64,000 nucleotides of DNA, taken from assembly GCA_002320815.1 (NCBI GenBank), contig DCLA01000053.1, positions 14,932 to 78,931 of the forward strand, read 5' to 3'. The notes under the pieces are model-generated. The model saw only the letters and a program-made list of their open reading frames with translations, was not told the origin of the DNA and ran no database searches. How positions within the stretch are numbered: position 1 is the first letter of the stretch; every line of letters starts with the position of its first letter. Shown one piece after another: positions 1-10,437 of this stretch. This DNA comes from Myxococcales bacterium UBA1660 (lineage in GTDB: Bacteria > Myxococcota_A > Polyangia > Polyangiales > Houyiibacteriaceae). The position numbers and the translations under genes were made by a program.

Positions 1-116
1 GACGCACTTGCCAACTTGCGCTTCACCCCCGCCGGGCCGCCCCCACACATCGCGCCCACTTCCCAGCCCGCGCCGGCCAAGCCCACGCACCCGGCCGCCC
101 ACCGCACGCCCCGGAC

Positions 117-1796
117 TCAGTGCGCGCGCGCCGGAAAGAACTCTTCGTTCCCCGGCGTCCGCACCACCAGCGCGTACTCCCCCACGTCCAGGTCGGGGTC
201 CACGCCCACCGCGCTCCGGTACGTCCCGCCCGGCCCGGTGACCGTCACGCCCAGCAGCCGCTCCCGGGCGCCTCGCAGCACGATCTCCACTCGCAGCCCG
301 GGCACGCCCTCCCCATCGGGGTCGAGCGCGCGACCGCTGACGGTCAACGAGCGCCCGCGGAACACCTCGAACGAGCGTGTGTCCACCGTGAGCCGCAGCG
401 GCCGTCCGCGCGTGGCCACCGGCGCCGCCGAGAAGAGCCCGCCCCCCTCGCCGTCCCCGCTCGCCCCATCCGTGCCCCCCGCTGCCGCCACGGCCCCACC
501 CGCGCCCTCCGCGCCCACCCGGGACGCCTCGGCGAAGGCCTCGCCCTCGCCCTCCCGGAGCCCGCGGACGTTGTCGCCGCCGAGCTGCGAGTAGCTCTGT
601 CGGTACGCCGGCGGCTGGGGCAGCGGGTCCGCCTCCGTCGGCCGATAGACCGGCCGGTCCCGGGACCCGTGGGCCTCCAGCGCGCCCGCGGCTCCGCCCA
701 GATCGATGCGCATCCAGCCGAGATCCATCAGCTTCACCTCCACCCAGGCGTGGGCCTCGTTCATCACGAAGCGGGTGGGCACCCCCAGCGCCTGGGCGGT
801 GATCACGAAGGCATAGGCCCGGTGCCGACACACACCCCGCTGAGCCTCGGCGAGATCCCGGAAGATGTTCCCGGTGTCCGGCGGCGGCCGGTCCGACTCC
901 ACGAAGGAGCGGAAGTGCTCGGTGAGCTTCTCCAGGACCTCGGGGAGGTCGCTCCGCGGCGTGAGCCCCAGGGTCTCCGCGAAGCGCAGCGCCTCCGCGC
1001 GGACGGCGTCGTCCATGGGGAAGACCTCGTCCGCGAGCGCGTCGGCCTTCACCGCCGGCAACGCGGCGGCGTTGAAGTACTCCCGGGGCGCGTCGGTCAG
1101 GAAGGTCACCCGCACCTCGCCCACCCGGGCCGGCGCCACGGCGAAGAAGTTGTCCGCCGCGTCCTTCTCGATGCGCAGCGCCACCTCGGGCTCGGTGCGC
1201 AGCGTCAGGAGCCGCGACTCCGGCGACACCGAGGGGAAGGGCACCCGATCGCCCATGCCGAAGTCGAGGACGACACTGCCCCAGAAACGGTCGCGCTGGC
1301 GCCCATCGCTCGCCTCGGCGAGGGCCCCCTCCACCGGGACCGGCGTGACCGACTCCGGGTGGGCCACGCCGAGCACCGGGATCCCGTCGTCGGTGCTCAC
1401 CACCGCGTCCAGCGCGCTGACCCGCTTGAAGGGCGCGATGGAGGGCGAGAACACGGTGTAGTAGCCGAGGCTCCCCTCGAGGCTGGTGATCCGGTCGGGT
1501 CGGAAGGTCGGCGAGCGGCGTCCGGGCGCGTCTCTCCCGGAGCCGTCGTCGTCCGGCGCGGCCACCATCGCCCGCTCGTCGGCTCGGCGGGCGCCGCCTT
1601 CGGGCGCGCTGAGCAGCTCGCCCTGGTACACGATGGCCTCGGGCGCCGCGTCTCGGCCGAGCACCAGGCTGTTCGGGTCGGCGCCGTCGATCTCCGGGAC
1701 GAACTCGTGGAGCATCTCCTCGTCGGCGCGCACGCTGGGCACCAGGAGCAGGAGCCCCAGGGCCAAGGTCACGCGAACGGGGACGGCGGGTCGCAC
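117..1796 (-). CDS. Secreted transglutaminase-like protein with C-terminal Ig-like domain
   Basis: An exported papain-fold transglutaminase-like protein of about 559 residues. The GTG at 1796 is preferred because it puts a signal peptide (VRPAVPVRVTLALGLLLL, then PSVRA) at the N-terminus; an ATG at 1874 would add 26 charged residues before it. The core domain lies around residues 300-360: the segment GVCRHRAYAF supplies the nucleophilic Cys, NEAHAWVEV the His and MRIDLGG the Asp. After a Gly/Ala-rich linker the last 90 residues form an Ig/carboxypeptidase-regulatory-like module (PLRLTVDTRSFEVFRGRSL; GVPGLRVEIVLRG). The family includes proteases and cross-linking enzymes; the substrate here is unknown. 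It is divergent from the PNGase F-like gene at 1883. Confidence 0.8.
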   Translation of the reverse strand: MRPAVPVRVTLALGLLLLVPSVRADEEMLHEFVPEIDGADPNSLVLGRDAAPEAIVYQGELLSAPEGGARRADERAMVAAPDDDGSGRDAPGRRSPTFRPDRITSLEGSLGYYTVFSPSIAPFKRVSALDAVVSTDDGIPVLGVAHPESVTPVPVEGALAEASDGRQRDRFWGSVVLDFGMGDRVPFPSVSPESRLLTLRTEPEVALRIEKDAADNFFAVAPARVGEVRVTFLTDAPREYFNAAALPAVKADALADEVFPMDDAVRAEALRFAETLGLTPRSDLPEVLEKLTEHFRSFVESDRPPPDTGNIFRDLAEAQRGVCRHRAYAFVITAQALGVPTRFVMNEAHAWVEVKLMDLGWMRIDLGGAAGALEAHGSRDRPVYRPTEADPLPQPPAYRQSYSQLGGDNVRGLREGEGEAFAEASRVGAEGAGGAVAAAGGTDGASGDGEGGGLFSAAPVATRGRPLRLTVDTRSFEVFRGRSLTVSGRALDPDGEGVPGLRVEIVLRGARERLLGVTVTGPGGTYRSAVGVDPDLDVGEYALVVRTPGNEEFFPARAH

Positions 1797-1882
1797 GGCT
1801 CGGCATCCTAACCCCTCGTGGGCCGGGATGCTTCCGCACCGTCCACCCTCGACGACGCCTGTAACAGGTTTCATACCGAAGC

Positions 1883-3514
1883 ATGCGCTTCGCCTCCCTC
1901 GCCCTCGCGCTCCTCCTCTCGCTGGCCGCCTGCGGTGACGACGACGGCGACGACCCGACGCCCGACGCCGGCACGCCGGACATGCCCGTCGTGGAAGACG
2001 ACGCCTTCGTCCCCACCGAGCCCGACATCTGCGACGAGCTCGGCCTGGACCGCACCCCCTTCCAGACCGGCGGCGACGCGGCCCTCGGCGAGGTCGCCGG
2101 CGACTTCACGGTCCAGACCACCGAGGGCCCCTGGGTCTTCTCCGAGGAGCACACCGGGTGCGAGTCGTACGTCTTCGTCTTCTACGGCGCGAACGACTAC
2201 GGCAACCAGCTCTGGTCCAGCGTGCCCGACAACCTCTTCACCGCCGGTCCCCGGAACGCCCACTACTTCGTGGCCACCACCGAGACCGACGCCGAGGCGA
2301 TCACCGCGCGCCTCGCCACCATGCAGACCGCCCTCGAGGAGGGCTTCGAGTTCCAGGAGTTGAGCGAAGCCGACCGCGCCTTCTGGCGCGCCCACGTCCA
2401 CTTCGTCACCGAGCCCATCCAGGACACCGAAGGCAGCGTGGGCGCGTTGGTGCAGAGCGGCGCCAGCCTGCCCCTGACCTTCGCCATCGACCGCGACCAG
2501 CGCTTCGACCCCATGGGCTCCCTCTTCGCGGTGCGCAGCGGCGGCTTCGTGGCCGACATCGGGATGGCCGCCTATGGGCCGCACTGGTTCGACTACCTCC
2601 ACGACCTCGAGTCCCGCCTGGCCACCGAGACCGACGTCGCCGTCGTTCCCCTGGTCGACGAGGACGCCTTCACCGAGCGCGTCTTCGAGCGGACCGCGAC
2701 CCTCCCGGACCTCGACGGCTTCGACAGCCTCGAGGTCGACGTGGAGCTCCACTGCCACCTGGACTCCGCCGGCTGCAGCGAGTGGGACCGCATCGCCCAC
2801 GTCTTCCTCTGCGTCGCCGAGGGCGACGAGCCCTGCGCCGAGACCCGCGAGCTCGTCCGCTGGATCACCCCCTACTCCCGGCCCGGTCGCCGGCACTGGG
2901 TGATGGACGCCTCGCCCATGCTCCCTCTGCTCGCGAGCGGCGAGCAGACCTTCCAGGTGGTCCTCGGTCCCGACTGGGAGGAGGCCACCGCCCGCGACGT
3001 GAACGTCTCCCTGCGCCTCGGGACCCGCGCCGCCGAGCGCGCCATCCAGACCGAGCTGGCCTTCACCGGTGGCGCCTTCGACGCCGAGTACAACACCGGG
3101 CGCGCGCCGGTCATGGCCGCCATCCCCGCCGACGCCACCAAGGTCGAGCTGGTCGTCCTGGTCTCCGGCCACGGGCAGACCGACGGCGACAACTGCGCCG
3201 AGTGGTGCGACCACGTCCACACCTTCACCGCCAACGGCGCCGAGCACCGCATCGACTTCCCGGGCCAGGCCGGCCAACGGTTGGGCTGCGCCGAGCGCGC
3301 CAGCGAAGGGGTCGTCCCCGGCCAGTGGGGCAACTGGGCGCCGCTCCGCGCCGGCTGGTGTCCCGGGCTCCCGGTCGCCGCCCAGCGCATCGACATCACC
3401 GCCGACGTGACCGCCGGCGCCACCGCCGAGCTCACCTACCGCGGCAGCTTCGACGGCGGCGAGCCCCGGGGCGGCGACATGGTCCTCTCCGCCTACGTGG
3501 TCGCCTACCGCTGA
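1883..3514 (+). CDS. PNGase F-like lipoprotein (peptide-N-glycosidase F-related amidase)
   Basis: A 543-residue lipoprotein with signal sequence MRFASLALALLLSLAAC (lipobox Cys 17) and an Asp/Pro-rich spacer. Residues about 45-250 look like a redoxin-type domain (AGDFTVQTTEGPWVF, then a YVFVFYG strand). The rest matches the two jelly-roll domains of PNGase F, which removes N-glycans from Asn. The N-domain has CSEWDRIAH, where WDR carries the catalytic Asp in PNGase F. The C-domain has SGHGQTDGDNCAEWC, equivalent to the GHG...NNCAEFC segment with a catalytic Glu, and the late signature WAPLRAGWCPG. Paired Cys residues suggest disulfides. A surface or periplasmic glycan amidase is inferred; the substrate has not been tested. 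Confidence 0.75.
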   Translation: MRFASLALALLLSLAACGDDDGDDPTPDAGTPDMPVVEDDAFVPTEPDICDELGLDRTPFQTGGDAALGEVAGDFTVQTTEGPWVFSEEHTGCESYVFVFYGANDYGNQLWSSVPDNLFTAGPRNAHYFVATTETDAEAITARLATMQTALEEGFEFQELSEADRAFWRAHVHFVTEPIQDTEGSVGALVQSGASLPLTFAIDRDQRFDPMGSLFAVRSGGFVADIGMAAYGPHWFDYLHDLESRLATETDVAVVPLVDEDAFTERVFERTATLPDLDGFDSLEVDVELHCHLDSAGCSEWDRIAHVFLCVAEGDEPCAETRELVRWITPYSRPGRRHWVMDASPMLPLLASGEQTFQVVLGPDWEEATARDVNVSLRLGTRAAERAIQTELAFTGGAFDAEYNTGRAPVMAAIPADATKVELVVLVSGHGQTDGDNCAEWCDHVHTFTANGAEHRIDFPGQAGQRLGCAERASEGVVPGQWGNWAPLRAGWCPGLPVAAQRIDITADVTAGATAELTYRGSFDGGEPRGGDMVLSAYVVAYR

Positions 3515-3539
3515 CCGGCGCACACGGCCCCGCGCGGAC

Positions 3540-3576
3540 GTCGTGAGCCCCCTCACGACCTCCACCCCATCGGGGT
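3540..3576. terminator. Tandem hairpins between the PNGase F-like and propeller lipoprotein genes
   Basis: GTCGTGAG (3540-3547) pairs with CTCACGAC (3552-3559) across a CCCC loop, a perfect 8-bp stem. A second perfect hairpin, ACCCC-ATC-GGGGT, occupies 3564-3576. The Shine-Dalgarno AGGGGAAGG and ATG of the next gene follow at once, so the pair could act as terminator or attenuator. There is no T-run. Confidence 0.4.
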
Positions 3577-3590
3577 CGTAGGGGAAGGCC

Positions 3591-4808
3591 ATGACTCATC
3601 GCGCGCTCCTCTGCCTCTGTCTCCTCGCCCTCGCGTGCGGCGACGACGACCGGACCCCCAGCGGCCCCTCGGACCTCGGCAACCGCGACGGCTCGGTCGC
3701 CACCGACGCCACCGTCGACGACGCGGGCGAGCCCACCGATCTCGGCATGGACGCTGGTCCCGTCGTGTGCACCCGCGAGCCGCGCGCGGCCGACCGGGAG
3801 CGCTTCGTGGTGGTGGCCCACCCCTTCGTGCCCGACTACGAGGTCCTCACCCTGGGCACCGACGGTGAGCTCGGTCGCCCGGACATCCGCTTCCGGATGC
3901 GCAAGGCCGCCGAGGCGCGCATCGCCTTCACCGCCGACGGCGAGGTGGGCGTCGCGGTCCAGGACGACGGCACCCTGGGCATCTTCCGCCTCGACGAGGA
4001 GGGCAACGTGTCCATCGTCGACCGCGGCTACACCGGCGAGTTCCACGCCGCGAACATCGTCGCCGACCCCTCGGGGTCCAGCTTCTGGATCCTCGACTCC
4101 CAGTTCCGCGCCATCGGCGGCGGCCTCTACCGCATCGACCTCGACTGCTCCGGCCAGGTCATCCGCGAGAGCCTCGTGGCGCCGGGTCAGCTCCCCTACG
4201 CCATGGCCTTCGAGGACGACGTCCGGGCCCTCGTCCTGGCCAAGGACGTCTTCAACTCCGCCGCGGGCGCCGACGTCCACCGGGTGAACCTGAGCACCGG
4301 CACCGTCCTGGCCAGCACCGACACCTTCACCGGAGACGACTGGATCGGCGCCGGCTTCGCCCTGAGCTCCAAGCACGCCTTCGCCGGGAACGCCTCGCAG
4401 TTCGACACCGTGCCCAACGCCGTGGCGGTGACCACCCTGACCGCGTCGCCCACCCTCGCGCAGACCGTCGAGGTCCCGGACCCGACCTCCATCGTCGTCT
4501 CGCCCTTCGAGGACCGGGTCCTCGTGGTCAGCGGCTTCGGCGACGCCATCTTCCAGTACGCCTACGCGACCGACGCCGCGATGCCCCTGAGCGCGCTGGG
4601 CGAGGTCGAGTACGCCACGCGCGGACCGGCCATCCCCACCATCGCCGACATGGTCACCGTGGGCGACGACGCCGGCCTCGTCCTCGTCAGCGAGAACGTC
4701 GCCGTCCGCCGCCTCCGCTTCACCGAAGGCGCCGTCACCGACCTCGGCCCCTTCGAGCTCGGCGAAGGCAACGAGTCCATCGCCGGCGCCCTCGGCATCC
4801 AACCCTGA
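3591..4808 (+). CDS. Lipoprotein with beta-propeller-like repeats
   Basis: A 405-residue lipoprotein; the start follows a strong AGGGGAAGG ribosome site. The signal sequence LCLCLLALAC ends in the lipid-anchored Cys, followed by an Asp-rich spacer typical of myxobacterial surface lipoproteins. The body has repeated blade-like strands (RIAFTADGEVGVAVQDDG, SSFWILDSQFR, PTSIVVSPFEDRVLVVSG) resembling YncE or lactonase-type propellers, but no catalytic signature is visible. It is co-directional with the PNGase F-like gene and separated from it by hairpins. The function is unknown; ligand binding is plausible from the fold only. Confidence 0.7.
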   Translation: MTHRALLCLCLLALACGDDDRTPSGPSDLGNRDGSVATDATVDDAGEPTDLGMDAGPVVCTREPRAADRERFVVVAHPFVPDYEVLTLGTDGELGRPDIRFRMRKAAEARIAFTADGEVGVAVQDDGTLGIFRLDEEGNVSIVDRGYTGEFHAANIVADPSGSSFWILDSQFRAIGGGLYRIDLDCSGQVIRESLVAPGQLPYAMAFEDDVRALVLAKDVFNSAAGADVHRVNLSTGTVLASTDTFTGDDWIGAGFALSSKHAFAGNASQFDTVPNAVAVTTLTASPTLAQTVEVPDPTSIVVSPFEDRVLVVSGFGDAIFQYAYATDAAMPLSALGEVEYATRGPAIPTIADMVTVGDDAGLVLVSENVAVRRLRFTEGAVTDLGPFELGEGNESIAGALGIQP

Positions 4809-4830
4809 GGGGACAGGTACACCCCTTTTT
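4809..4830 (+). terminator. Weak GGGG/CCCC hairpin with T-run
   Basis: GGGG (4809-4812) and CCCC (4822-4825) flank ACAGGTACA and are followed by five T residues, directly after the propeller gene stop. From memory, the GGGGACAGGTACAC string resembles a class of intergenic repeats in deltaproteobacteria linked to REP-associated transposases. Only one copy was seen here, so that identity is unproven. Confidence 0.35.
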
Positions 4831-4877
4831 CACCCCGTAAAAATAGGGCAATTCCGACCCAACCCGCCCAACATCGA

Positions 4878-4899
4878 CCCGTCCCCAGCCGGGGACGGG
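4878..4899. terminator. Bidirectional terminator hairpin between convergent genes
   Basis: A perfect 9-bp stem CCCGTCCCC / GGGGACGGG with loop AGCC sits between the convergent propeller lipoprotein and glmU stop codons. It reads the same on both strands, so it could end both transcripts. Confidence 0.55.
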
Positions 4900-4908
4900 C
4901 CCCGGGCC

Positions 4909-6309
4909 TCACTCCTCGGCGCTCTTCTTCGCCGCCTGGAAGCGCGATCGCAGCCGCGACGCGTAGCCTTCCTTGTTCGACTGCCGCGTCCGCGACACGG
5001 CCAGCGCGTCGGCGGGCACGTCCTTGGTCACCGTCGAGCCGCTGGCCACGTAGGCGCCCTTGCCCACCGTCAGCGGCGCCACGAGCTGGGAGTCGCTGCC
5101 GATGAAGACGCCGTCCTCGAGCACCGTGGTGTGCTTCTGGACCCCGTCGTAGTTGCAGAAGATCACGCCGGCGCCGATGTTCACGCCCTCGCCGATCTGC
5201 CCGTCGCCGACGTAGGCCAGGTGGTTCACCTTGGAGCCCTTGCCCAGGGTGGTCTTCTTGGTCTCGCTGAAGTTGCCGACCTTGGATCCCTCGCCGAGAT
5301 CCGTCTTCGGCCGCAAGTGCGAGAAGGGGCCCACCGTGGCCACCGGCCCGATGCGCGCGTCGGTCGCCACCGTGTACGGCAGGACCGTCGCCCCCGCCTC
5401 CACCTTCACGTCCTCGAGGACCGACCCGACGTCCACCGTCGCGCCCGCGGCGATCGAACACCGGCCCCGGAGATGCACCCCGGGCATGATGGTCGCGTCG
5501 GCCTCCAGCTCGCAGTCGGCGTCGATGAAGGTCGTCGCCGGGTCCACCAGCCCCACGCCGTCGCGGGCCAGGGTCTCGTTGATGCGCAGGCGCATCGCCT
5601 CGCCCACCTGGGCCAGCTCCCAGCGATCGTTCACGCCGCGTAGGGTGTGCATGTCGCCTTCGACCCAGGGCACCTCGGAGCGCCCGGCCGCGGTCGCCAC
5701 CAGGTCGGTCAGGTAGAGCTCGCCCTGGTCGTTGTCGTCGGAGAGGAGCGCGACGGCCTCACGCAGGAAGCCCACCTCGATGCAGTAGACCCCGGGGTTC
5801 ACCTCGTGGATGGTCTTCTCCGCCGGCGAACAATCCCGGTCCTCGCGGATCGCGGTGACGCCGCCCTTGGTGCGGATGATCCGGCCATAGCCGGCAGGCT
5901 GCTCGATGGTCGCGGTGACCAGCGCCAGCGGCGCGTTCCCGGTCTTCTCGATCACCTCGCGGAGGATGTCCGAAGGGATCAGCGGGCAGTCGCCGTAGAG
6001 CACCAGCACGTGCCCCTGGTGCCCCTCGAGGGCCGGCAGGGCGCACGCCGTCGCGTGGCCGGTGCCCTTCTGTTCGGTCTGCTCCGCGAAGGCGACCTTG
6101 TCGCCGAAGCGCTCCCGGAGCTCGCTCTCCACTTGCTCCTTGGCGTGACCGACGACGACGACGCAGCGGTCGACGCCCGCGTCGAACGCCGCCTGGACCA
6201 CCCAGGCCACCAGCGGCCGCCCGGCCACCCGGTGCAGCACCTTGGGGATCTCGCTCTTCATGCGCGTGCCCATGCCCGCGGCGAGCACCACTGCGACGGT
6301 TTCGCTCAT
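4909..6309 (-). CDS. glmU: Bifunctional UDP-N-acetylglucosamine pyrophosphorylase / glucosamine-1-phosphate N-acetyltransferase GlmU
   Basis: Makes UDP-GlcNAc in the cytoplasm, the precursor of peptidoglycan and LPS. The 466-residue length is normal for GlmU. The N-terminal uridylyltransferase has the signature LAAGMGTRMKSEIPKVLH (residues 9-26) and LYGDCPLI for metal and sugar binding. The C-terminal half is a left-handed beta-helix of hexapeptide repeats with acetyltransferase segments VGNFSETKK and NYDGVQKHTT. The start at 6309 is supported by an upstream GGGAGAGAAG and by the first strand MSETVAVVLAAG. It lies 14 bp downstream of the ArsA-type ATPase gene, so they are probably co-transcribed. 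A Lys/Ala-rich tail follows the acetyltransferase domain. Confidence 0.96.
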   Translation of the reverse strand: MSETVAVVLAAGMGTRMKSEIPKVLHRVAGRPLVAWVVQAAFDAGVDRCVVVVGHAKEQVESELRERFGDKVAFAEQTEQKGTGHATACALPALEGHQGHVLVLYGDCPLIPSDILREVIEKTGNAPLALVTATIEQPAGYGRIIRTKGGVTAIREDRDCSPAEKTIHEVNPGVYCIEVGFLREAVALLSDDNDQGELYLTDLVATAAGRSEVPWVEGDMHTLRGVNDRWELAQVGEAMRLRINETLARDGVGLVDPATTFIDADCELEADATIMPGVHLRGRCSIAAGATVDVGSVLEDVKVEAGATVLPYTVATDARIGPVATVGPFSHLRPKTDLGEGSKVGNFSETKKTTLGKGSKVNHLAYVGDGQIGEGVNIGAGVIFCNYDGVQKHTTVLEDGVFIGSDSQLVAPLTVGKGAYVASGSTVTKDVPADALAVSRTRQSNKEGYASRLRSRFQAAKKSAEE

Positions 6310-6323
6310 CTCTTCTCTCCCAA

Positions 6324-7484
6324 TCAGGCGGCGGCCACGAGGTGGCTCGCCACGCGCGCCAGGGCGCGCAGGTCGTGGACGTCTTCTTCGAACGCGGGCA
6401 CCTCGACGAAGGTCGTCTCCTTGCCCACCCGCGCGCGCAATCGGTCGGACTCGATGCGGTCGGCGACGGCGCGCAGCCGCTCGTCCTCGAGGGCGCGGCT
6501 CATGCGGTCGACGGCCGAGTCCGGGTCGACCTCGGGCAGCGCCTCGGCGACGGCCGCGCGCAGCGTCTCTTCCTTCGCCGAGGGCTCGCTCAGCAGGTAG
6601 TGCACGCCGTTGACCACCACCCCGTCGCGGCGCATCCCCAGCTCGCGCAGGCGGTCGCTGAAGAAGAAGGCCTCGCGGATGGCCATCGGCGCCGGCGAGG
6701 TCACCACCACGAAGGCCACCTCGGGGCTCCGCAGCACGCCGGAGACGGCCGCGGCCCGGGAACGGAACCCGCCGAAGAGATCGTTGAGCCCGCCGACGAA
6801 CTCGGCCACCTGCTCCAGGAAGCCGGCGCCGGTGAGCTTGCTGAGGCCCTTCATCACGATGCCGGCGCCCTTGCCCAGGATGCCCATCGAGAAGCGCCCG
6901 CCGGAGCTGTCCATCGCCTCGATGAACCAACGCATCGCCGGCGAGTCGATGGCCTCGACCATCCGCTCGGGCGCGTCGAGGAAGTCCAGCGCGTTCGAGG
7001 TCGGCGGCGTGTCCAGGACGATGAGGTCGAAGCGGTCGTCCTCGCGGACGGCGTAGAGCTTCTCCATCGCCATGTACTCCTGGACTCCGGCCAGCCCACT
7101 GGAGACGTAGTGGTAGATGCGGTTGTCCAGGATCCGCTGGGCCTTGTCCGGCGACGACGCCGTGTCCCGCACCAGGTCGTCGAAGGTCTTCTTCGAGTCC
7201 AGCATCATGGCCGAGAGGTGCCCCTTGCACTCCAGGCCGTTGGCCGCGAAGAGCGCCGGATCGACCACCTGCTCTTCGGTGGTCATCGCGTCGAGGCCCA
7301 GGCTGTTCGCCAGACGCTTGGCGGGGTCGATGGTCAGGCAGAGCACCCGGCGACCGCTGGCCGCGGCCTGCACCGCTAGCGCGGCGGCGGTGGTGGTCTT
7401 GCCGACACCGCCGCTGCCGACGGTGACAACCACGCGGTGGGTGCGGAGGACTTCGCCGAGACCGGCAGGGGGGGGCGCGCTCAT
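6324..7484 (-). CDS. ArsA/GET3 (TRC40)-family anion-transporting-type ATPase
   Basis: A 386-residue deviant-Walker ATPase of the ArsA/GET3 group. The P-loop GSGGVGKTTT is at residues 23-32, followed by LTIDPAKRLANSLG (switch-like Asp) and a later VLDTPPTSNALDFL Walker B segment. Arsenical-pump ArsA proteins are duplicated; this is a single-domain form and no arsenic genes are near, so a bacterial ArsA-like chaperone role is more likely than arsenite export. The start at 7484 sits just before the conserved first strand; an upstream ATG at 7610 would add an unsupported 42-residue basic tail. It is first of a two-gene unit with glmU. Confidence 0.85.
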   Translation of the reverse strand: MSAPPPAGLGEVLRTHRVVVTVGSGGVGKTTTAAALAVQAAASGRRVLCLTIDPAKRLANSLGLDAMTTEEQVVDPALFAANGLECKGHLSAMMLDSKKTFDDLVRDTASSPDKAQRILDNRIYHYVSSGLAGVQEYMAMEKLYAVREDDRFDLIVLDTPPTSNALDFLDAPERMVEAIDSPAMRWFIEAMDSSGGRFSMGILGKGAGIVMKGLSKLTGAGFLEQVAEFVGGLNDLFGGFRSRAAAVSGVLRSPEVAFVVVTSPAPMAIREAFFFSDRLRELGMRRDGVVVNGVHYLLSEPSAKEETLRAAVAEALPEVDPDSAVDRMSRALEDERLRAVADRIESDRLRARVGKETTFVEVPAFEEDVHDLRALARVASHLVAAA

Positions 7485-7615
7485 CGCAGCGGGTCTAGTG
7501 CGTGTACCCCTCGATGTCACGCCCCCCGAGCCCCGGTTTCTTCGCGATTTCCGTTGGAAACATGGGGCGACCGGATTTGGACCACTTTCTTCACTCCTAC
7601 GACTGAGCACCTTAT

Positions 7616-7627
7616 CCTACATGTAGG
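7616..7627. promoter_or_regulatory. 12-bp perfect palindrome in divergent promoter region
   Basis: CCTACATGTAGG is a perfect palindrome in the 171-bp region between the divergent ArsA-type gene and the small gene at 7656, 28 bp before the latter's ATG. A dimeric regulator site is inferred; no clear -10/-35 pair could be assigned. Confidence 0.3.
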
Positions 7628-7655
7628 TTTCGCACTCACCGACGAGGAATCGAAG

Positions 7656-8030
7656 ATGACCTGGATGCTCGAAGAACGCCGTACCCGCCGTAGCCCCGAC
7701 CGCCGCCGCGCCCTCCACTACCAGCTGGAGCACACCAAGGAGAAGGGGAAGCTCGAGGCCCTCGTGGTCGTCGGCGACGACGGTCTCCTCCTCGCCGGCG
7801 CCGGCGACAGCTCGGTCTGCGAAGAGCTCGGCGCCTACGCCCCGCTCCTGACCCGCTCGCCCCTCGGCATGCGCCTCCCCCCGCTGCTCCGCGGCGGTGA
7901 GGTCGCCGTCCGGCACCTCGAGCTCGAAGGTCAGCCCCTGATGATCGCCGCCCTCGGCGGCGGCGTCGCCCGCGACGCGCTCCTGTCCCACTCGGGCCAG
8001 GGCGTGCGCCGCATCCTCAGCTCCAACTGA
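7656..8030 (+). CDS. Small roadblock/LC7-like protein (hypothetical)
   Basis: A 124-residue cytoplasmic protein. The ATG at 7656 follows GAGGAA at a good distance. After a basic N-terminus (MTWMLEERRTRRSPDRRR) comes LEALVVVGDDGLLLAGAGD, which resembles the first strand-turn-strand of roadblock/LC7 domains often found beside small GTPases or kinases in myxobacteria. No GTPase is adjacent; the neighbour is a convergent Ser/Thr kinase. The family assignment is tentative. Confidence 0.6.
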   Translation: MTWMLEERRTRRSPDRRRALHYQLEHTKEKGKLEALVVVGDDGLLLAGAGDSSVCEELGAYAPLLTRSPLGMRLPPLLRGGEVAVRHLELEGQPLMIAALGGGVARDALLSHSGQGVRRILSSN

Positions 8031-8046
8031 GCCCCCCTTCGCCGGG

Positions 8047-10347
<2,301 letters not shown>

Positions 10348-10437
10348 GGGGCCGCGGAGCCTAAACCCCCACCGCTGGCGGCGAAAGCCCCCTTTCGGGC
10401 GCTGGCCCGGGGGTCCGGCGCGTGCGACGACCCCCAC

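Noticed and set aside
1871..3592. A 573-residue minus-strand protein opposite the PNGase F-like gene
   Set aside because: It is low-complexity Gly/Val/Asp/Glu sequence, the usual antisense shadow of a high-GC gene, whereas the plus strand has a lipobox and catalytic motifs.
6324..7484. Arsenite efflux ATPase
   Set aside because: It has one ATPase domain, and no arsB, arsD or arsR genes are near. The ArsA/GET3 family name alone does not support arsenic export.
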